Positions 45,974 to 54,785 are shown, numbered from the stretch's first letter. The stretch is DNA of 54,785 bases from Lachnospiraceae bacterium (GCA_017620255.1 JAFZQU010000039.1:1-54785), one strand, 5' to 3'. Translations and numbers: made by a program. Notes: generated by a model not told the origin, from the sequence alone.

Positions 45974-47317
45974 ATGGAAGATCGTGATTTTAATCTGAAA
46001 AGCTTGTTTCTCTTTGTGCTGCCGGCCATCATCACTTATCTTTTCAACGGCTTTTATTCGATGGTGGACGGGGCGTTCATTGAGAAGTTTGTGGGACCGT
46101 ATGCGGTCGCGGCGATCAGCCTCTATTACCCGGTGCTGAATCTCGTGCTGGGACTCGGTTTAATGATCGGTGCAGGCGGCAGCGTGGCACTGGCTGCGCT
46201 GCAGGGAGAAGGCGATCAGAAGACGGCAGATAAGCTGTTTACACAGCTGGTCATGGTCGCCCTGTCTCTCGGTGTGCTGATCGCTGTGTTCGGGGACCTG
46301 TTTCCGACAGGCATTGCGCACCTGCTTGGTGCGACAGACGGAAACATCGCCTATTTCATGGATTATTACCGGATCATGATCTCCACAACGCCCGTGCTTA
46401 TTTTTGCCGCGATCGTCATGCCTTTCTGCCTGGCGGAGGGGAAAGTGGTCGCGATCTCTGTTGCTTCCGTTCTTGGCGGTATCACCAATATCGTATTGGA
46501 CTATGTGTTCATGGGGGTACTGGGTATGGGGATCGAAGGTGCGGCTGCGGCCACGATGATCGGTTATGCGATCCCTGTTGCCTATGCGCTCTTTTTCTAT
46601 CTGAACCTGAACGGAAAAGGCAGTTCTTTCAGGTTCCGCGTGGCAAAACCCATGGTGAAGCGTGTCGTTTTATCCATGTACAACGGATCCTCCGAAATGG
46701 TCTCAAACCTTGCCAACGGAGTGACGGCACTGATCATGAATCATCTGGCCTATCGTTTCTACAGGGAAGCCGGCGTGAGCGTGGTTTCTGTTTTTCTGTA
46801 TATCCAGTTTATGATCATGGCTGTTTTTATGGGCATGACATCCACGGTGGAACCGCTGATCTCGTATCATTACGGAGCAAAGGATTATGAACGCGGCAGA
46901 AAGATCTACAGTTTGTCCATGCAGCTGACGGTCATCTTTACCGTGGTGCTGACGGTTGTGATGGGGCTCTTTTACAGGAACTTTGTCGGGATCTTTTTTG
47001 AGAACGCAGGAGAGCAGCAGATCTTCTATGAGATCGGATGTGTCAGTTTGAAGTTTGCGATCCCGGCGTGCCTTTTGACCGGATTCAATATCCTGATCTG
47101 CGGCCTGTTTACAGCCTATGGGAACGGGACCGTTTCGGCGATCCTCTCCATCCTTCGGACGCTGGTATTCCTTGTGGCCGCCATGTACACGCTTCCGCTG
47201 CTGCTGCCCAATGACGGATTATGGCTGTCGTGGTTTGGAGCGGAACTGCCGGCCCTGATCGTGAGCGTTATTCTGCTGTCGCATTATAAAGAAAGGTATT
47301 ATCTGAAAAGGACATGA
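45974..47317 (+). CDS. MATE-family multidrug/metabolite exporter
   Basis: 447 aa with about 12 hydrophobic helices in two similar halves, the usual size for MATE proteins. Helix 1 and its loop show FNGFYSMVDGAFIEKFVG followed by AAISLYYP, a MATE hallmark, and the second half has the matching PLISYHYGAKDYER segment. It uses a Na+ or H+ gradient to expel cationic or amphipathic compounds; the substrate is not predictable. Its stop overlaps the antiporter start by 4 bp (ATGA), beginning a chain of four coupled genes. GAGG lies 4-9 bp before the ATG. Confidence 0.9.
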   Translation: MEDRDFNLKSLFLFVLPAIITYLFNGFYSMVDGAFIEKFVGPYAVAAISLYYPVLNLVLGLGLMIGAGGSVALAALQGEGDQKTADKLFTQLVMVALSLGVLIAVFGDLFPTGIAHLLGATDGNIAYFMDYYRIMISTTPVLIFAAIVMPFCLAEGKVVAISVASVLGGITNIVLDYVFMGVLGMGIEGAAAATMIGYAIPVAYALFFYLNLNGKGSSFRFRVAKPMVKRVVLSMYNGSSEMVSNLANGVTALIMNHLAYRFYREAGVSVVSVFLYIQFMIMAVFMGMTSTVEPLISYHYGAKDYERGRKIYSLSMQLTVIFTVVLTVVMGLFYRNFVGIFFENAGEQQIFYEIGCVSLKFAIPACLLTGFNILICGLFTAYGNGTVSAILSILRTLVFLVAAMYTLPLLLPNDGLWLSWFGAELPALIVSVILLSHYKERYYLKRT

Positions 47318-48588
47318 CTAATTTTCTGACGTATGCAGTCATCCTGCTGGGACTGATCGTGGGGATCGGTTTCATCAACGAAAAAAAGATCAAACTGACC
47401 TACGAGATCGCCCTGATGCTCTTTTCCGCCGTGATCGGTGCCCTGATCATGGGAGCGGATGCCCTGATCAAGGATGAGACGGTCAGCACCCTGCTCTATG
47501 ACATACAGGTATTCGATCTGGAAGATTTCCTGATGAAGGGCGTGCTGTGCTTTATGCTCTTTGCAGGGTCTTTCCGCATGCGCTTATCGGACTTTAAACG
47601 TCTGGCACGTCCCATCGGTGTTTTATCCATTCTGGCGACGCTGCTTGGTGCGGTCATTTACGGCGGGCTTTTTTACGGAGCTGCAAGGCTCTTTGATCTG
47701 CCCTTCACCCTGCCGATGTGCCTGATGTTTGGAAGCATCGTTTCCCCCACTGACCCCATCGCTGCAACCAGTATCCTGAACAAATTCGGACTGCCTAAGG
47801 ATACCAGTTTTGTCCTGGAGGGTGAGTCGCTCTTAAATGACGGTGTCGGTGTGGCAATCTTTGTCTGCTTTTCGAATCTCGTAAAAGCGCAGCAGCAATC
47901 CGGCAGCGGATTCTTTACCGTATTCTTCCGGGAGATCCTCGGAGCCGTTGCGATCGGCGGTGCTGTTTCCCTGCTGTGTTTTGTGCTTTTCACGCATCTT
48001 ACGGATAATAAACGGCGCATCTACTTAAGCCTGTTTACCGTGGCCCTTTCCTACAGCCTCTGTGAGCTCTTTGACTGTTCCGGCGCGATCGCATCCGTTG
48101 TCTGCGGATCGATATTCGCCTCTTTACGGGAGCGGGAAGAAGAAAAAAGAGGGGGCTGGGACCTGGGTGATTTTGACGCCTTCTGGGAGACCATCGACAA
48201 TCTGCTGAACTCGATCCTCTATGTGATCCTCGGGTTCTCCTTTATGCGGATCCTGCAGATGCCAAGAGTCATCCTTCTGTCCCTGACGGCCATCCTTTGT
48301 AATACGTTTGGACGTGCAGGCAGTGTGTTTGCTTCCACGGCTCTCATGGGACCGCTTCCGGACGGGTTTAGGGCGAAGGATTTCACGCTGCTCTTTACCT
48401 GGGGCGGACTCAAAGGCGGGCTTTGCATCGCGCTTGCCATGAGCACGGCGTCCATGATGCCTGCCGGGGATTATCATATCGTACTTGGCTGCACCTATGC
48501 GATCGTATTCTTTACCACCATCGTGCAGGGGCTGACCATTAAAAAACTGTACGGACAGATCACGAAGAAGAGGAAGGCAAAAGCATGA
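47314..48588 (+). CDS. CPA1-family Na+(K+)/H+ antiporter
   Basis: 424 aa, about 12 membrane helices. Family motifs: G-S-I-V-S-P-T-D-P-I-A (residues near 145-155), the transport-site region, and E-G-E-S-L-L-N-D-G-V-G, as in NhaP/YjcE-like cation/proton antiporters. The long hydrophilic C-terminal tail found in some members is absent. It overlaps both neighbours by 4 bp. With the MATE gene upstream it links ion homeostasis and efflux, possibly under control of the kinase that follows. Confidence 0.9.
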   Translation: MTNFLTYAVILLGLIVGIGFINEKKIKLTYEIALMLFSAVIGALIMGADALIKDETVSTLLYDIQVFDLEDFLMKGVLCFMLFAGSFRMRLSDFKRLARPIGVLSILATLLGAVIYGGLFYGAARLFDLPFTLPMCLMFGSIVSPTDPIAATSILNKFGLPKDTSFVLEGESLLNDGVGVAIFVCFSNLVKAQQQSGSGFFTVFFREILGAVAIGGAVSLLCFVLFTHLTDNKRRIYLSLFTVALSYSLCELFDCSGAIASVVCGSIFASLREREEEKRGGWDLGDFDAFWETIDNLLNSILYVILGFSFMRILQMPRVILLSLTAILCNTFGRAGSVFASTALMGPLPDGFRAKDFTLLFTWGGLKGGLCIALAMSTASMMPAGDYHIVLGCTYAIVFFTTIVQGLTIKKLYGQITKKRKAKA

Positions 48589-50060
48589 TCCGGCGTTCCA
48601 TTAAAAACCAGTTTGCACTGATCTTTTCCGTGCTGCTTGCACTTGCGATCGTGGGCTGTTTTCTGGCCAACACGCTATTGCTTGATAATTTTTATATAAG
48701 CAGCAAGAAAACGGCACTCTTAAGTGCTTATGCGCAGATCGACCTGACGGCGGCAGCAGGGGATATCCGCTCGGATGATTTTTCCGTCACGTTTGAGCAG
48801 ATCGCGGCCAGGGATAACCTGGAGATCCTGATCCTTGACTCCGACACGAAAACGATCCTCTCAACGGTCAAAGACAACCGGAATCTGACGGACCGTCTTT
48901 TGGGATATTTTTTCCGCGGGACCGATACGGCGGATACGCTCTATGCGGGAGAGAACCTTTATATACAGCGCAGTTTTGACGATTATCTTCATATGGAGTA
49001 TATGGAACTATGGGGGCTGCTTCGGAACAATAACATGATATTTATGCGCACGCCGCTTGCTTCAATCCAGGACAGCGTCAGGATCGCAAACCGGTTTCTG
49101 GCGTACGCAGGTATCTGCGTGATCGCGGTCGGCATCGTGCTGATAAGCTTTTTTGCAGGAAAAGTCACGGGCCCCATCATGAAACTCGCGGATATTTCGG
49201 AACGCATGGCAAGGCTTGATTTTGACGCAAAATACGAGGAAACGCAGCGCTCCGATGAGATCGGCGTTTTGGGACGATCCATAAACAAGATGTCCGAGAA
49301 CCTGGAATCGACGATCTCCGAGCTGAAGACGGCGAACAACGAACTGCAGATGGATCTGGCACATAAAAACGAGATCGAGAACATGCGCCGTGATTTTATC
49401 TCCAGTGTCTCACACGAACTGAAGACACCGATCGCCGTGATCCAGGGATATGCGGAAGGCTTGAAGGACTGCGTGAATGATGACGAGGAGAGCCGGAATT
49501 ACTACTGTGAAGTGATCATGGATGAGGCTGCCAAGATGAACCGGATGGTGCAGCAGCTGCTGATGCTTGACCAGATCGAGAGCGGGCGGGATGCGGTATC
49601 GTTTGAACGGTTTGACCTGATGAAACTTGTCAGGGACTGCGTGCAGGCGACGGAGATCCTCATAAAACAGAATGAGATCGAAATACACACTGATCCGGAT
49701 ACGCCCGTTTTCGTGTGGTCGGATCCGCTAAAGATCGAGCAGGTCGTCAACAATTACCTGTCAAATGCGATCCATTACGCAAAAGGGGATAAGGTGATCG
49801 ACATCACTGCCGAAAAGAAAGACGGGAAGATCCGCCTCAAAGTATTCAACACGGGCGACCCGATCCCCGAAGAATCGCTTGACCAATTGTGGACAAAGTT
49901 TTATAAAGTAGATAAGGCGCGTACGCGCGAATACGGAGGAAGCGGCATCGGCCTTTCGATCGTGAAGGCGATCGCCGAGTCAATGAACCGGGAATGCGGC
50001 GTGATCAATTACGATAACGGCGTGGCATTCTGGTTCGATCTGGAACAGGGGGAAGAATGA
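48585..50060 (+). CDS. Sensor histidine kinase with HAMP domain
   Basis: 491 aa. Two membrane helices (about 8-30 and 171-192) frame an extracellular sensor of about 140 residues; a HAMP linker follows, then a HisKA domain with H277 in SSVSHELKTP and a HATPase_c domain with the N box (NNYLSNAIHYA), G1 (NTGDPIPEES) and G2 (GGSGIGLSIVKAI). Length and plan match OmpR-type partner kinases. No response regulator is next to it, whereas the window has an orphan OmpR-type regulator at 22731-23405; they could be a separated pair. It overlaps the antiporter by 4 bp upstream and the lipoprotein by 4 bp downstream. Confidence 0.92.
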   Translation: MIRRSIKNQFALIFSVLLALAIVGCFLANTLLLDNFYISSKKTALLSAYAQIDLTAAAGDIRSDDFSVTFEQIAARDNLEILILDSDTKTILSTVKDNRNLTDRLLGYFFRGTDTADTLYAGENLYIQRSFDDYLHMEYMELWGLLRNNNMIFMRTPLASIQDSVRIANRFLAYAGICVIAVGIVLISFFAGKVTGPIMKLADISERMARLDFDAKYEETQRSDEIGVLGRSINKMSENLESTISELKTANNELQMDLAHKNEIENMRRDFISSVSHELKTPIAVIQGYAEGLKDCVNDDEESRNYYCEVIMDEAAKMNRMVQQLLMLDQIESGRDAVSFERFDLMKLVRDCVQATEILIKQNEIEIHTDPDTPVFVWSDPLKIEQVVNNYLSNAIHYAKGDKVIDITAEKKDGKIRLKVFNTGDPIPEESLDQLWTKFYKVDKARTREYGGSGIGLSIVKAIAESMNRECGVINYDNGVAFWFDLEQGEE

Positions 50061-50875
50061 GGGAAACCGCAACGAAGAGACGAAACAGAAGACGAAAAAG
50101 CATCGCGATACTGCTCTGTGTTTTGATGATGCTTTCTTTGAGCGCCTGCGGCATGTTTGCCAGCCTGGACCTGACGGAGGAACAGTCGGGACTGATCGCG
50201 GAATACGCGGCAGGGCTTCTGAAAAAATATGACAGGAACGGTTTAAGACTGATGAATCCGGACGCGGTAAAAGAACCGGAGCAGGTGGAAGTGGTCGATG
50301 CCGTGGAACCTGCCATGCCGGAGGAAACGCCTGTGGAAGATGTGGCGCCGCCCGATCAGGAGGAACCATCCTTTGAAGATATGCAGGCACTGCAGAACGC
50401 CGAGGACATGAGCGTCGAGGATGTCAGCGGGGAAGAGGAGATCTACTCGGCCATGCCGATCGGCAGTTATCTTAACCTGCAGGGCATTGACGTCACCTAT
50501 AAGGAGATGGAGATCTGCGACACCTATCCGGACCATCCGGATAATTCCTGGCTGATCTCGATGTCCGCAAGAGAAGGAAAGAAACTGGTGGTCCTTCGCT
50601 TCAGTCTGACAAATACAGGCGATGCGGATGCGGACTGTGATATCTTAAACGCCGGCAGACAGTACAGGCTGATCGTCAATCATGAAAAACGGATCAATGA
50701 GACCGTTACCGTTCTGATGGACAGTTTCAGCCAGTTTAATTCCACGATCCCTGCGGGCGGGACGGAAGAAGCCGTTCTGATCTTTGAACTTGACCGGGAT
50801 CTGGCGGATTCCATTTCCGCACTGGATCTTATGATCAAGGACGGACAGGGCTCGGAAACATTCAGACTGTTCTGA
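50057..50875 (+). CDS. Lipoprotein co-encoded with the sensor kinase
   Basis: 272 aa. Arg-rich n-region, hydrophobic stretch, lipobox L-S-A-C31. A Pro/Glu/Val-rich linker (about 75-125) leads to a C-terminal domain of about 140 residues with strands LVVLRFSLTNTGDADADCDI and PAGGTEEAVLIFEL, like DUF4352/telokin-type immunoglobulin folds of Gram-positive lipoproteins. It starts inside the kinase stop (ATGA overlap). Lipoproteins encoded beside kinases often modulate the sensor domain; that role here is inferred. Confidence 0.75.
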   Translation: MRETATKRRNRRRKSIAILLCVLMMLSLSACGMFASLDLTEEQSGLIAEYAAGLLKKYDRNGLRLMNPDAVKEPEQVEVVDAVEPAMPEETPVEDVAPPDQEEPSFEDMQALQNAEDMSVEDVSGEEEIYSAMPIGSYLNLQGIDVTYKEMEICDTYPDHPDNSWLISMSAREGKKLVVLRFSLTNTGDADADCDILNAGRQYRLIVNHEKRINETVTVLMDSFSQFNSTIPAGGTEEAVLIFELDRDLADSISALDLMIKDGQGSETFRLF

Positions 50876-50905
50876 TCAAACCAAACGGATAGAATACATA
50901 CAGAA

Positions 50906-52732
50906 ATGAATCGTAGAAACAATTCCTTTCAGAATCTGAAATATGCGTTAAAACAAGTATGGGAAGCAGATAAACTGCTTCTCATATTTACGCTGTTCAA
51001 AAACTCCATTGAGCAGATCTTCTATGTGTTCTTTTTCGTCTATCTGACGAAATACATTTTCAACTGCATCGAACGGAATATCCCATACACGAAGCTGTTC
51101 CGCTTCCTTCTGATCGCATGCTCCCTGCATGTCGTTGTCCACTTTATCTGCGGATGGTACGAAGCATACAGAAAAGTCAAAACACCGGAGGTATACCGGC
51201 AGATCTTTCATCGCGTGATGGATCTGTCAGATACGTTGGAACTCAAAGATTACGAGTCGCCCGAATTCTATGATAAATATGCGAGGGCACTCGATCACTG
51301 CGTGGATGACGCGATCGATATCGCGATCAAAACGGGCGTTTATATCGGTAACGTGGTTTCAACCGTGATGTCTCTCATTATTGTGATCTCCGTGGATCCT
51401 GCCTTTCTGTTCTTTTTGATCGTGCCGATCTTTTTCAGTTTCTATTTCGGCAAAAAGAACGCAGCGGCACATTATGACAGAGAGAAGAGCATCACGCGGG
51501 ATAAGCGGATCGCCGATTACGTGAAACGTGTTTATTACGAGAAAAAGTATGCGGCTGAGATCCGCCTGTTTGATATCAATTCCCTGATGCTTGAGAGACA
51601 GGAAGAAGCAGTGGAAAAGATGGAGAAAGTCTCCTTAAAATACAGACTGAAGTCCGCATTCTATTCCTTCCTGATGCGCGGCAGCTATTCGATCCTTGCC
51701 GGTGTAGTCGCATTCTTCTATGTGGTACTCAAGGTGCGCTACGGGCAGGTATCGGATATGTCCAGTTATATCGCGATGATCACTGCCATGGCTTTCTCGA
51801 CGGATCAGCTAAAGGATGCGGTCGAAAACAGGATCTTCATCAACAACCAGTCCAAACTGTTCCAGAACTTAAGAGATTTTCTGGAGCAGGAGGGTACGGA
51901 AAAAGAGAGCAAAACCGTTCTTACGGAGATCGAGTCCGTGGAACTGAAACACGTGACTTTTACGTATCCGGGCGCTGAAACGCCAACGATCCGTGACGTG
52001 AGCTTCAAATGGAACAAGGGAAGCAAGCTGGCGATCGTCGGATACAACGGTGCAGGTAAGACCACGCTGATCAAACTGATCATGGGACTGTATCCTGTCA
52101 CAGACGGGCAGATACTCGTGAACGGAGTGGATATTCTGAAGATCGATCAGGACGCCTACCGGAAACGGGTCGGCACTGTATTCCAGGATCTGCAGGTGTT
52201 TGCCATGACGCTTGCGGAAAATGTTCTGATGAAGCGGCCTGAAAATGATGCGGAATATGAAAATGCCCAAAAAGCTCTTCTGAATGCGCAGTTTGATGTT
52301 ACGCATCCGGGACTTACGGCTGGGCTTGATACCGTGATCAGCCGTGAATTTGACGAGAAAGGTTTTGTGCCTTCAGGCGGCCAGGCGCAGAAGATCGCGA
52401 TCGCAAGGATCTTCGCGCAGAACCCTGACATGGCGATTTTGGATGAACCGTCCTCTGCCCTCGATCCGTTGGCGGAATACAACATGTATAACAATATGAT
52501 GAAACTTTCCGAAGGGAAGGGCGTGATCTTTATTTCCCACAGGCTTTCTTCCGCGAGAATGGCAGATAAGATCTTTCTGATGAAAGACGGCCGGATCGTG
52601 GAAGAGGGAAGCCATGAGGAGTTGATGGATCTGAACGGGTTCTATCATGAGATGTTCCTGCTGCAGGCAGAGAACTATCAGGACAGCATCCCTGAAGAAA
52701 TGTTGAAAGGAGCGGCGGCTTATTATGGATAA
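50906..52732 (+). CDS. ABC exporter half-transporter A (membrane + ATPase)
   Basis: 608 aa. Six membrane helices in the first 330 residues, then an ATPase domain with Walker A G379-Y-N-G-A-G-K385-T-T, Q-loop VFQDLQ, signature P-S-G-G-Q (first residue changed from the usual L), Walker B MAILDEPSSALD and switch histidine ISHRLSS. No N-terminal C39 peptidase, so it does not cut GG leaders. It overlaps the next ABC gene by 8 bp; the two should form one heterodimeric exporter, as in many peptide, lantibiotic-resistance or drug exporters. The ribosome site is weak (no clear GGAG), so translation may depend on the preceding gene. Confidence 0.88.
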   Translation: MNRRNNSFQNLKYALKQVWEADKLLLIFTLFKNSIEQIFYVFFFVYLTKYIFNCIERNIPYTKLFRFLLIACSLHVVVHFICGWYEAYRKVKTPEVYRQIFHRVMDLSDTLELKDYESPEFYDKYARALDHCVDDAIDIAIKTGVYIGNVVSTVMSLIIVISVDPAFLFFLIVPIFFSFYFGKKNAAAHYDREKSITRDKRIADYVKRVYYEKKYAAEIRLFDINSLMLERQEEAVEKMEKVSLKYRLKSAFYSFLMRGSYSILAGVVAFFYVVLKVRYGQVSDMSSYIAMITAMAFSTDQLKDAVENRIFINNQSKLFQNLRDFLEQEGTEKESKTVLTEIESVELKHVTFTYPGAETPTIRDVSFKWNKGSKLAIVGYNGAGKTTLIKLIMGLYPVTDGQILVNGVDILKIDQDAYRKRVGTVFQDLQVFAMTLAENVLMKRPENDAEYENAQKALLNAQFDVTHPGLTAGLDTVISREFDEKGFVPSGGQAQKIAIARIFAQNPDMAILDEPSSALDPLAEYNMYNNMMKLSEGKGVIFISHRLSSARMADKIFLMKDGRIVEEGSHEELMDLNGFYHEMFLLQAENYQDSIPEEMLKGAAAYYG

Positions 52733-54536
52733 GAATGAAAACACCGTTTCCTTAAAACGCATGCTTTCCAACACGCTCTTTATGATCAGATATGCTGCGC
52801 GATACGATAGGCCGCTGATCATTAAGATCATGCTGCTCTTTGTCTGCTCCGAGGCCGGCTGGGCATTGTATTCCACGTTTATCGTCAGGACGATCATCAA
52901 CGGACTGACGGGAAATGCTGCGATCTCTAAGATCGTCATTGTCCTTTTGGCATCGCTTGTGCTTGTGATATGTCTGGAATGGATCGACCAGCTGATCGAT
53001 GAATGGTCAAAGGCGAAACTGATCCGTCTAAGCGGCATCATCCAGCGCGACCTGATCGAAAAGAACAGCAAAATGGATCTGATCTACTATGATGATCCGG
53101 AATATTATGATACGTACGTGATCGTGGCCGGTAATGCAGACGGTATGATCGAGAAGACGGTCATGATCGTGAGCAGGATCTTAGCCGGGATCGCAGGACT
53201 CAGTGTAGCGGCCGCCCTGATCGTGGACATCAACCCTGTGCTCGCGATCTTTCCTGTCGCCGGATTTATCATCAACCTGCTGACACGATTTAAGATCGAA
53301 CGCCTGGAATACCAGTGGAACATTGCGAACAGAAAAGCACTGCGGAAGGCAGATTATTCCAAGAGGGTCTTCTACCAGCCGGAATTTGCCAAAGAATGTA
53401 AACTTACCGATGTCAAAGTGCCGCTCCGTATGCAGTTTGATGAAGCGTTAAAAGAAGCATCCGATGCCGGCAGAAAGTATGCACCGGCTCTGACCTGGGT
53501 CTCGCTGCTCAACTGGACCTGTGTCTTTACCGTATTTTCGTTCTTTGCGGTACCGGCTTATCTGGGCTATCTTGCCCTGCAGCTTCGTACGATCGCACTC
53601 GGTGAAGTGGCTTCTGCAAACAATGCGTCCAACTTCGTCAGAGGAAACCTCAACCGCATCAACTTCTGCCTGGTTGATTTTCAACAGATCGGGCAGTATG
53701 CGGAAAAGTTCAGAAATCTCCTGGCCTATGAGCCTATGATCGAAAACGCCGAAGGGCTGACGCCGGATGAAAGTGCACAGGCGCTTGTTCTTGAAGACAT
53801 GAGTTTCCGTTACCCGCACGCCGACAAGGATACGCTGCAGCATATTTCTCTTTCCATAAAACCGGGAGAGAAGATCGCGATCGTCGGGGAGAACGGTGCA
53901 GGCAAAACGACTTTTGTTAAACTCCTGATGCGGCTGTATGATGTGACTTCGGGCTCGATCCGTTACGGTACGCATGATATCCGGGAATACGCTACCTCTG
54001 CATACAGGAAAAAGATCAGTGCGGTATTTCAGGATTACAATATCTATGCCGGGACCATTGCGGAAAATGTACTGATGCGAAAGGCGAAGCCGGAAGATGA
54101 AGGTAAGATCCTGGATGCACTGAAGAAGGCTGATTTTGCAAAGAAACTGAAACATCTGCCCGACGGGATCGAAACGAAACTCACCCGTGAGTTTGACGAA
54201 GACGGGACTAACCTGTCCGGCGGGGAAAGTCAGAAGATCGCGATATCGAGAATCTTTGCAGGCAGCGGCGGGCGCAGGATCTCGATCCTGGACGAGCCGT
54301 CCTCGGCGCTCGATCCGGTTTCCGAATACAAACTGAATAAGAACCTGATCGAAAGTGCCGGGAATGATACGATCATCTTTATCTCACACAGACTGTCAAC
54401 GACCCGGATGGCGGACCGGATCTATCTGTTTGAAAAGGGTTCCATCCTCGAACAGGGAACACATGAAGAACTCATGGAACAGAACGGAAGATACCGTGAG
54501 ATGTTCGACCGCCAGGCGCAGAATTATCTTGTGTAA
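52725..54536 (+). CDS. ABC exporter half-transporter B (membrane + ATPase)
   Basis: 603 aa. Membrane part about 1-330 and ATPase domain with Walker A G388-E-N-G-A-G-K394-T-T, Q-loop VFQDYN, canonical signature L-S-G-G-E-S, Walker B RISILDEPSSALD and switch histidine ISHRLST. It begins behind AAAGGAG inside the end of partner A and overlaps it by 8 bp, so equal amounts of both are likely. Partner A has a non-canonical signature and this one the standard form, suggesting the asymmetric ATP sites known from heterodimeric exporters. The substrate is unknown. Confidence 0.88.
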   Translation: MDKNENTVSLKRMLSNTLFMIRYAARYDRPLIIKIMLLFVCSEAGWALYSTFIVRTIINGLTGNAAISKIVIVLLASLVLVICLEWIDQLIDEWSKAKLIRLSGIIQRDLIEKNSKMDLIYYDDPEYYDTYVIVAGNADGMIEKTVMIVSRILAGIAGLSVAAALIVDINPVLAIFPVAGFIINLLTRFKIERLEYQWNIANRKALRKADYSKRVFYQPEFAKECKLTDVKVPLRMQFDEALKEASDAGRKYAPALTWVSLLNWTCVFTVFSFFAVPAYLGYLALQLRTIALGEVASANNASNFVRGNLNRINFCLVDFQQIGQYAEKFRNLLAYEPMIENAEGLTPDESAQALVLEDMSFRYPHADKDTLQHISLSIKPGEKIAIVGENGAGKTTFVKLLMRLYDVTSGSIRYGTHDIREYATSAYRKKISAVFQDYNIYAGTIAENVLMRKAKPEDEGKILDALKKADFAKKLKHLPDGIETKLTREFDEDGTNLSGGESQKIAISRIFAGSGGRRISILDEPSSALDPVSEYKLNKNLIESAGNDTIIFISHRLSTTRMADRIYLFEKGSILEQGTHEELMEQNGRYREMFDRQAQNYLV

Positions 54537-54545
54537 AAAAAGTGC

Positions 54546-54574
54546 TTGACGGGCAATTTCATTAGTGTTATAGT
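54546..54574 (+). promoter_or_regulatory. rRNA operon promoter
   Basis: TTGACG (54546-54551), 17-bp spacer, TATAGT (54569-54574), followed by a boxA-type sequence, the usual start of a rRNA operon. Confidence 0.75.
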
Positions 54575-54577
54575 ATA

Positions 54578-54610
54578 GCAGTTGCGGCTGTAATGGCCTG
54601 CAACTGCTTT
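54578..54610 (+). terminator. Hairpin with T run between the ABC genes and the rRNA leader
   Basis: Stem GCAGTTGCGGC (54578-54588) against GCC-T-GCAACTGC (54596-54607, one bulged T) followed by TTTT. It sits right at the expected rRNA transcription start. It may end the ABC transcript, act as an early attenuator of the rRNA operon, or both. Confidence 0.5.
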
Positions 54611-54785
54611 TGTTCCTTGAAAACTAAACAGTACAACCAACCCTGAAATTTGCGACATATCCGCGAAGCGGATGTGCCGCCCGGTAATTGCGAAGCAATT
54701 ACAGAACGGCGCCGCGGAACAGATATATCGCATTAATTCCAAAATTTCGAACAAAACCTAACAGTAAAAACGAATTAGCTAGCGC
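54611..54785 (+). promoter_or_regulatory. Leader of an rRNA operon (boxA and processing hairpins), cut by the window edge
   Basis: TGTTCCTTGAAAACT at 54611-54625 matches the boxA antitermination element of Bacillus/Clostridium rRNA operons (TGYTCTTTGAAAACT). Two GAA-loop hairpins follow: ATCCGC/GCGGAT (54659-54673) and the perfect 8-bp GTAATTGC/GCAATTAC (54684-54702). The mature 16S start is not reached; it should lie shortly beyond 54785. Confidence 0.7.

Noticed and set aside
50906-54536. C39-type (leader-cutting) bacteriocin exporter for the double-glycine peptide
   Set aside because: Both ABC halves begin directly with membrane segments and have no N-terminal cysteine-peptidase domain.

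Overview
The window reads as chromosomal DNA of a Gram-positive anaerobe of the class Clostridia, most likely family Lachnospiraceae (rumen or gut type). The basis is the very large secreted proteins built from BspA-type leucine-rich repeats, Listeria-Bacteroides (InlB-type) repeats and bacterial Ig domains, strong AGGAG ribosome sites, lipoprotein signals, and a Bacillus/Clostridium-type rRNA leader with boxA at the right edge. This placement is inferred; no rRNA gene body lies inside the window. Every gene supported here is on the + strand, running toward the rRNA operon.

Layout. 1-450: a small protein with a double-glycine leader, closed by a terminator. 567-8408: a 2613-aa secreted repeat protein. 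8495-8567: tRNA-Ala(GGC), directly abutted by a response regulator-GGDEF gene and a membrane-anchored esterase. 10845-11239: a non-coding stretch with a 15-bp tandem repeat and a phased 63-bp repeat array. 11240-22032: two tandem secreted BspA-like proteins, each carrying a different cysteine-hydrolase-like domain. 22136-23405: a membrane coiled-coil protein and an OmpR-type response regulator.

23430-28466 is the most unusual part. A strong promoter drives a tight seven-gene operon: a 66-aa precursor peptide with six tryptophans in W-x-x motifs (WFD, WSN, WSN, WGK, WLD, WNN), an AMP-forming acyl ligase, a GNAT acyltransferase, an acyl carrier protein, a small RRE-like protein, a radical SAM/SPASM enzyme and a second radical SAM enzyme. 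I read this as a RiPP pathway joining radical SAM crosslinking of Trp motifs to an acyl-activation and transfer module, a combination I do not recognise as a described class.

28494-29836 is a toxin-antitoxin-like pair (DUF3990 ADP-ribosyltransferase-like protein plus HTH protein) with an inverted-repeat operator around its -10 box. 29874-35210 holds two lipoproteins with acidic D-x-D-x-D-G loops, a YbjN-like protein and a CbxX-type AAA+ ATPase. 35383-45897 encodes a 3504-aa secreted protein. 45974-50875 is a coupled operon of a MATE exporter, a CPA1 cation/proton antiporter, a sensor kinase and a lipoprotein. 50906-54536 is a heterodimeric ABC exporter pair. 54546 to the end is the promoter and leader of an rRNA operon whose 16S gene should start just outside.

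How the parts may work together: most of the coding capacity goes to surface or secreted proteins, with two-component, cyclic-di-GMP and envelope-transport genes around them. The RiPP operon has no exporter or leader protease of its own; the ABC pair and MATE gene further right are possible but unproven partners.
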